Positions 1 to 5,331 of a stretch of 5,331 nt of DNA are shown in pieces; position 1 is the first letter of the stretch, and every line of letters starts with the position of its first letter. A program made the translations under genes and the position numbers. This DNA is from Propionibacteriaceae bacterium (GTDB lineage Bacteria > Actinomycetota > Actinomycetes > Propionibacteriales > Propionibacteriaceae). Below the pieces are notes generated by a model. That model did not search any database and was not told where the DNA came from. It saw only the letters and a program-made list of their open reading frames with translations. The stretch covers positions 1-5,331 of the forward strand of contig JAGQUI010000214.1 in NCBI GenBank assembly GCA_020438595.1, in the 5' to 3' direction.

Positions 1-1832
<1,832 letters not shown>

Positions 1833-1922
1833 TCTCTGCCACCGACACCGTCCGCGAGCCGACGCCGGCAGCAATACTTGGGGCGGCACAATCCACGCGA
1901 ACTCACCACGACCATACCGATC

Positions 1923-1927
1923 GAGGG
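1923..1927 (+). promoter_or_regulatory. Ribosome binding site for the lipoprotein gene
   Basis: GAGGG lies 5 nt upstream of the GTG at 1933. This spacing favours GTG 1933 over the nearby in-frame ATG codons at 1942 (14 nt away) and 1948. The rest of the 1833-1932 gap shows no convincing -10/-35 pair, so transcription could come either from the rml operon or from a weak promoter that I cannot recognise. Confidence 0.6.
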
Positions 1928-1932
1928 CTACC

Positions 1933-2742
1933 GTGCTGGCCATGAGGATGGCGCCGGGAATCGTGCTCACGATGCTTCTCGCCGGATGCTCGGCGGCACC
2001 GGCGCAGGTGGTCACCGTGACCAGGGCCCCTTCGGCGACCACGGAGGTCACCGCAGGGCCGCAGTCTGATGGCTGGAACAACGCCAAGGCATTCTCGGAG
2101 GCCGCCTTGACGGGCAACTACGACGACGCCCAGAGGTACGTGGCTCCGGGGAGCGCCGCCGATCGCTATCTGGCGCACCAGACCGCGATGGATCGTGCCA
2201 TGACCGCGTCCGGGGACAGCGAGATGAGCTCGGCCGAGAACGTGACATACGACGAGGGCGCTGAGGAGGTGACGTTCAGCTATCCCAACGTCCCGACCAC
2301 GACCACCTGGGAGAGCTTCGAGTACGACCCAACCGGGCTGGTGGTCAGCTGGCTCACCGATGCCTCGCGGGTGAAACTGGCCGATCGCCTGTCGAGCAAG
2401 AAGCCGGCCAGCGCCCGCACGACACGGGCGAACGTTACGTTGGTCAGCGCCTATCGGAACGACCGCGCGCTCTTCGTGGTCCTCACTGTGACGGCAAAAG
2501 ACCGCACGATCATGCCCGATTGCTCACCGCTACTGGCCGAGGTGGACCACAGCCAGCGCGAGGCCACGGATTGTTTCGCTCCGGCGAGCATCCCGAAGGG
2601 GCGGTCCGCCTACGTGGCGTACACCTTCGATGGGGCGAACTCGGGCGGCACACTTCGGTACCTGATCGAGGATACGAACTGGAAGGTGTTGAACGCCGTC
2701 AAGGTCATGGTTCGCCTGGGCTCGGAGGACCCGGTGCACTGA
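1933..2742 (+). CDS. Predicted secreted lipoprotein of unknown function
   Basis: A 269-residue protein. The N-terminus has one Arg (residue 5), a short hydrophobic stretch and a textbook lipobox LLAGC with Cys19, so it should be exported, lipidated and held on the outer face of the membrane. A low-complexity Thr/Ala/Val/Pro linker (about 20-45) follows. Residues about 45-135 begin with AKAFSEAALTGNYDDAQ and resemble, weakly, the small NTF2-like domains common in actinobacterial lipoproteins. Residues about 150-265 alternate hydrophobic and polar residues like a beta-sandwich and contain the only two further cysteines, C197 and C214, which could form a disulfide outside the cell. I do not recognise a named family. 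The frame stays open upstream to 1720, inside rmlCD, but the signal peptide and the ribosome binding site fix the start at GTG 1933. It follows rmlCD by 100 nt on the same strand, and more codons end in A or T than in the rml genes. Lipoprotein call firm; domain suggestions weak. Confidence 0.85.
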   Translation: MLAMRMAPGIVLTMLLAGCSAAPAQVVTVTRAPSATTEVTAGPQSDGWNNAKAFSEAALTGNYDDAQRYVAPGSAADRYLAHQTAMDRAMTASGDSEMSSAENVTYDEGAEEVTFSYPNVPTTTTWESFEYDPTGLVVSWLTDASRVKLADRLSSKKPASARTTRANVTLVSAYRNDRALFVVLTVTAKDRTIMPDCSPLLAEVDHSQREATDCFAPASIPKGRSAYVAYTFDGANSGGTLRYLIEDTNWKVLNAVKVMVRLGSEDPVH

Positions 2743-2773
2743 TCCATCCCCGGGTGGAACTCACGACCACGCT

Positions 2774-2795
2774 GTGAATCCGTGGGAGCCTTCAC
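2774..2795. terminator. Imperfect hairpin between convergent genes
   Basis: GTGAATCC at 2774-2781 can pair with GGA (2785-2787) and TTCAC (2791-2795), with a GTG loop and a three-base bulge. It sits in the 49-nt gap between the two convergent stop codons, where a bidirectional terminator would be expected, and runs into the last codons of the VanZ-like gene. There is no U-tract on either strand and the stem is interrupted, so this is only a candidate. Confidence 0.25.
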
Positions 2796-3205
2796 GCCGG
2801 TGGTCGGGGATCGCGCCCCGCCAGAGCGTCGATGACCGCGATCGCCACCAACCCGAGGCAGGCGCCCGCGGTGTTCGCAACAATGTCGGCCACGCTCGGT
2901 ACCCGGTCGGGTAGGGCCACGGCCTGCAGGCTTTCGACCGCGACGCTGATCAGAAAGCAGGCAGGCAACACGACGTAGCGCAGCCGCGCGGGAAGGACCA
3001 GGGCCAGAAGCGCGGACAGCGGTACGAACAGGGCGACATTGGCCAGGAACTCGGCCTTACCGAAACTGATCGACGCGATCCCCTGGATCAGGCTGATGAG
3101 CGGACCGACGAAGGAGGTCGGCCACAGGGTCAGAACCGCACCCGCGGCGCCATACGCCAGCAGGAGGACCGCCGCCACCCGCCGCGCCGTCGGAGATACA
3201 GCCAC
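2792..3205 (-). CDS. VanZ-family membrane protein
   Basis: A 137-residue, strongly hydrophobic protein with about four membrane segments (roughly residues 9-28, 53-71, 77-95 and 106-128). It carries the VanZ-like domain pattern: N56 followed by ALFVPLSALLAL, then E91xxQ94, then R101 with SVADIVANT (D107, N111) and a Gly-rich helix. The family is named after VanZ of the teicoplanin-resistance cluster; the biochemical role of most members is unknown, and the name alone does not imply glycopeptide resistance here. The start is GTG at 3205, preceded at 7 nt by a perfect AGGAGG. The gene lies 79 nt downstream of the DUF4012 gene on the same strand and is probably co-transcribed with it. The length is normal for a single-domain VanZ-like protein. 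Because its partner and the neighbouring rml genes point to the envelope, a role in surface polymer or lipid metabolism is a reasonable inference, without direct evidence. Confidence 0.88.
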   Translation of the reverse strand: MAVSPTARRVAAVLLLAYGAAGAVLTLWPTSFVGPLISLIQGIASISFGKAEFLANVALFVPLSALLALVLPARLRYVVLPACFLISVAVESLQAVALPDRVPSVADIVANTAGACLGLVAIAVIDALAGRDPRPPA

Positions 3206-3212
3206 CTCATAA

Positions 3213-3218
3213 CCTCCT
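3213..3218 (-). promoter_or_regulatory. Strong ribosome binding site of the VanZ-like gene
   Basis: On the minus strand AGAGGAGG precedes the GTG at 3205, with 7 nt between AGGAGG and the start. It decides the start: the ATG at 3210 is out of frame with the VanZ-like protein and only 2 nt from the site. Confidence 0.75.
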
Positions 3219-3249
3219 CTCCCGAGATGCCGCTGCTGAACGTCGGAAG

Positions 3250-3269
3250 GAAACGCGCCAGCGTGCGCG
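3250..3269 (-). terminator. Weak intrinsic-terminator-like hairpin after the DUF4012 gene
   Basis: Read on the minus strand, CGCGC (3269-3265), a six-base loop and GCGCG (3258-3254) form a 5-bp all-GC stem followed by TTTCCTT. It starts 15 nt past the DUF4012 stop, the usual place for a terminator. The stem is short and the T-run is broken by Cs, so it may only lower read-through into the VanZ-like gene, or it may be chance in GC-rich DNA. Confidence 0.3.
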
Positions 3270-3284
3270 ATCCCACCCGTCCGC

Positions 3285-5156
3285 TCAGCCGTGGGTAATC
3301 ATCACGTCGAGCACCAGATCCTGTGTCATCGCGGTGTTCACGGTGACCGTATCGTCCTGGATCGATGTCGTCACGACCGTCCCGTCAGCTCTGAGCCAGG
3401 CGCTGCTGCCGGTAACCGTCCACCCCTCGGGAGCGCGGATGGTCACGGTCGCGTCCGTGTCGGCCAGGTCGGCCTGCTTGACCACGAGAAGGCGATAGTG
3501 CCAGACACCCCCGCCGTCGGACGGGTCCACGGTCGGCTCACCCAGCACCTCGGCGGCGGGCCCCGGCCGCAGCGCTCGCGGCACGACGGATCGAGCCACG
3601 ACCTCGACGGTGGTTCCCCGAAAGAGCCGGAAGTAGTGGCCGAAGGTGGGCAGACCCATAGCGTCGGCGAAGGGAACCATGTCGCCGCTGTTCTCTCCCG
3701 ACAGCTTCGTGTCCGGCGCGCGGTGCACGCGAACGAAGTCGCCCATCCATTGCCGGTGGGCCCCGATGAAATAGGCGCGGGTCTTCGCGTAGCCGAGCTT
3801 CAGGGTAGTCTCGGCGGAACCGTCCCCGGCAAGGACAACGGAGTATTCGAGGGTCTTGCTGACCCCGAGGTTCGACTTCCCCGGCTTCACCACCGCGTTG
3901 GCCACCGCGAGCAGGTCGGTGGTGTCGACCGGCGGATCGATCGCTCCCGCCCACCCGAGCGCTACCAGCGCGGATTGTGAGGTCGGCTCGTTCAGGTAGA
4001 CCTGAATGTGCTTCTCGTTCACCGATATGGCCAGCGACTCCAGGGTTGGCAGCACTTGTTCGCTCGACATATGGGCAACCCGGGTCAGCAGTTCGGTGAC
4101 CAGAGACTGCACCGAGTTCTTCCGGCCCGGAGTGTCCCCCGCCGCGTTCACCACGTTGACGAGTTGCTCCAGCACGTTCTCTGCCGTGAGCGGAACATCC
4201 GTCTCGGGCACCGTGATCGGGCCGAAGATCTCGAGCAGGCCGCGGACCATCGGAATGTCCACCGCGACGATGCCATCGACCGACGGCTGACCGAGCGTCT
4301 GCCAGAGCTCCATCATGGTTCGCGCGCTGGTCGGGAAGTCGATCCACCAGTTGGCGTCCCGAAGGCGGAAGTGCTTCAGCCAGTCCAGGCCTTCCGCCGG
4401 TGGACGCGGCAGGTCGAGGGTGTCATTGGGAAGCGTGTAGATGTTGGCGAAGGTGGTGAGGGTGAAGCCGTCCGGACCGAATTCGACCAGGCTGTAGGTG
4501 CCCATGAAACCGCCGGTTGGACGAAGCTCCGCGCCGTTCTGCGAGACCACCAGGAAGCGGTGCTGCCCGGAGAACAGGTACCGCTCCAGGTCGAGCATCG
4601 ACGGGGCCAGCTGCACCAGGTCGTCCAGGGGGGCGAGCTTCTCCTTGATCTCGGTAATCGCCGACGCCAAGGGTGACACCACTCCGTCCGTGCTCAGGGC
4701 GGCCGCGCGATCGGACACGTCGATCAGCGCGGTGAGCGCGGTGTCCAGGTGCTCCGGGGCCAGCCGGATCAGCGCGTTGAGCTGGTCGTCGCCCGACACC
4801 GTGGTGACGCCCTGGAGGAGTTTCGCGCCCGCCTCGCCAGCCGTGGAGCCGTCCACGCCGATCGTGGCCAGGTCGTCCGCGGCAGCGAGCTGGCGTCCCA
4901 CCCACGGAATCGCGTGCAGCCACTCCGGGCCGAGCAGTGCCCGGGCGCTGGAGAACTCGGCACCGGCGGTCTGGAAAGCCTCGATGGCGGCGGCGGGATC
5001 CTGCGGGTTCAGGCTGTCCAGGCCCGCCAGGGCGGCCGCCTTGCCCGCGGTCGCGTGGGCCTCGAACTGCCTAGCCTGGAAGAAGCCCCAGATGCCCACT
5101 GCCGCGATCACCAGGATCCCGGCGGCGAGCACCACCCAGCGCACCCTCCCCCTCAT
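3285..5156 (-). CDS. DUF4012 protein, membrane-anchored, extracytoplasmic
   Basis: A 623-residue protein from ATG 5156. A short basic start (MRGRVR) and one membrane helix (about 7-26) predict a type II anchor with the rest outside. Residues about 27-190 are Ala/Leu-rich and probably helical. The DUF4012 core follows: LVVSQNGAELRPTGGFMGTY (R212, G215, G216), a D/N-rich loop, RDANWWIDFP (R266, D267, N269, D273) and a segment at 293-330 with VDGIVAVD and GPITVP. The C-terminal 200 residues look beta-rich and lack further membrane segments. DUF4012 has no established biochemical function that I know of; family members are often seen near polysaccharide genes, which the rml genes here match. The core pattern resembles LytR-CpsA-Psr ligases (see findings). 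GTG 5183 and ATG 5168 are alternative in-frame starts, giving 632 or 627 residues; none has a good ribosome binding site, and I prefer 5156 because a -10-like hexamer fits a leaderless message there. Family call firm, start uncertain. Confidence 0.9.
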   Translation of the reverse strand: MRGRVRWVVLAAGILVIAAVGIWGFFQARQFEAHATAGKAAALAGLDSLNPQDPAAAIEAFQTAGAEFSSARALLGPEWLHAIPWVGRQLAAADDLATIGVDGSTAGEAGAKLLQGVTTVSGDDQLNALIRLAPEHLDTALTALIDVSDRAAALSTDGVVSPLASAITEIKEKLAPLDDLVQLAPSMLDLERYLFSGQHRFLVVSQNGAELRPTGGFMGTYSLVEFGPDGFTLTTFANIYTLPNDTLDLPRPPAEGLDWLKHFRLRDANWWIDFPTSARTMMELWQTLGQPSVDGIVAVDIPMVRGLLEIFGPITVPETDVPLTAENVLEQLVNVVNAAGDTPGRKNSVQSLVTELLTRVAHMSSEQVLPTLESLAISVNEKHIQVYLNEPTSQSALVALGWAGAIDPPVDTTDLLAVANAVVKPGKSNLGVSKTLEYSVVLAGDGSAETTLKLGYAKTRAYFIGAHRQWMGDFVRVHRAPDTKLSGENSGDMVPFADAMGLPTFGHYFRLFRGTTVEVVARSVVPRALRPGPAAEVLGEPTVDPSDGGGVWHYRLLVVKQADLADTDATVTIRAPEGWTVTGSSAWLRADGTVVTTSIQDDTVTVNTAMTQDLVLDVMITHG

Positions 5157-5163
5157 GCCAGCA

Positions 5164-5169
5164 ACCATA
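5164..5169 (-). promoter_or_regulatory. Candidate -10 element for leaderless DUF4012 transcript
   Basis: On the minus strand TATGGT (TANNNT type) ends 7 nt before the ATG at 5156, so a transcript would start at or next to that start codon. No recognisable -35 is seen at the usual distance. If translation instead starts at 5168 or 5183, this hexamer is coding sequence and the call falls. Confidence 0.35.
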
Positions 5170-5237
5170 GTCGGGGCATCCACGCCGGCCGTGCCCGCCT
5201 GGCGGCCCTCCGTTCACCGCCGGACCGAGCGGTTCGG

Positions 5238-5243
5238 TAGCGT
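5238..5243 (+). promoter_or_regulatory. Candidate -10 element for leaderless DUF1015 transcript
   Basis: TAGCGT (TANNNT type) ends 6 nt before the ATG at 5250, the spacing of leaderless actinobacterial genes. A TTCACC at 5213-5218 is a partial -35 match, but at a long 19-nt spacer. The absence of a ribosome binding site before 5250 agrees with a leaderless start. Confidence 0.4.
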
Positions 5244-5249
5244 TGCCCC

Positions 5250-5331
5250 ATGCCACGAGTCGAGCCGTTCCCGGCCATCCGCTACGCCCCCGGCAGCGAC
5301 CTGCAGCAGGTGATCGCTCCGCCGTACGACG
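5250..5331 (+). CDS. DUF1015-family protein, N-terminal fragment (runs off window)
   Basis: Twenty-seven codons from ATG 5250 to the window edge with no stop. The text MPRVEPFPAIRYAP, then a Leu-Gln-Gln-Val stretch and APPYD at residues 23-27, matches the opening of DUF1015 proteins, which start with a PF-x-A-x-RY-like segment and a near-invariant PPYD. The family is usually around 400 residues, cytosolic and of unestablished biochemical function; in many genomes it is a stand-alone housekeeping-like gene. It is transcribed away from the DUF4012 gene, with 93 nt between the two start codons, and is probably not part of the envelope locus. The fragment is short, but the motif pair at the correct N-terminal position makes the call fairly secure. 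Confidence 0.8.
   Translation, partial: MPRVEPFPAIRYAPGSDLQQVIAPPYD

Noticed and set aside
1858..1869. GCCG-ACGC-CGGC stem after rmlCD as a terminator
   Set aside because: Only 4 bp with no T-run; such stems are frequent by chance at this GC content.
2792..3205. VanZ-like gene as evidence of a glycopeptide-resistance cluster
   Set aside because: No vanH, vanA, vanX, vanR or vanS homologue is nearby, and VanZ-like domains are widespread outside resistance clusters.
4498..5313. Plus-strand open frame opposite the DUF4012 gene, running past the DUF1015 start
   Set aside because: Ser/Ala/Arg-rich antisense text of a confident DUF4012 protein; its end conflicts with the DUF1015 frame.

Overview
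The window looks like chromosomal DNA from a high-GC Gram-positive bacterium (Actinomycetota; Pseudonocardiales-like is only a guess). Third codon positions are mostly G or C, GTG starts are common, and the RmlB and RmlC-RmlD sequences are of the actinobacterial type. I see no RNA gene, CRISPR array, insertion sequence, phage gene or long repeat.

Layout. (1) Positions 1-1832, plus strand: the 3' end of rmlB (dTDP-glucose 4,6-dehydratase), overlapped by 4 nt by one gene encoding a fused RmlC-RmlD protein. Together these cover the last three steps from dTDP-glucose to dTDP-L-rhamnose; rmlA is not in view. (2) Positions 1833-1932: a 100-nt gap with no convincing terminator or promoter, ending in a clear ribosome binding site. 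(3) Positions 1933-2742, plus strand: a secreted lipoprotein of unknown function. (4) Positions 2792-5156, minus strand, convergent with the above: a large membrane-anchored DUF4012 protein followed by a small VanZ-family membrane protein, probably one transcription unit with a weak hairpin between the genes. (5) Positions 5157-5249: a 93-nt divergent promoter region. (6) From 5250, plus strand: the first 27 codons of a DUF1015-family protein that runs off the window.

How the genes may work together. The rml genes make an activated sugar used in envelope glycopolymers. The DUF4012, VanZ-like and lipoprotein products are all predicted to sit at or outside the membrane. A shared role in building or attaching a rhamnose-containing cell-surface polymer is plausible but inferred from context only. 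The most interesting point is that the DUF4012 core reads, segment by segment, like a distant relative of the LytR-CpsA-Psr (LCP) ligases that attach lipid-linked polymers to the cell wall. I found no strong evidence for a wholly new system; the rest is ordinary envelope-biosynthesis chromosome.
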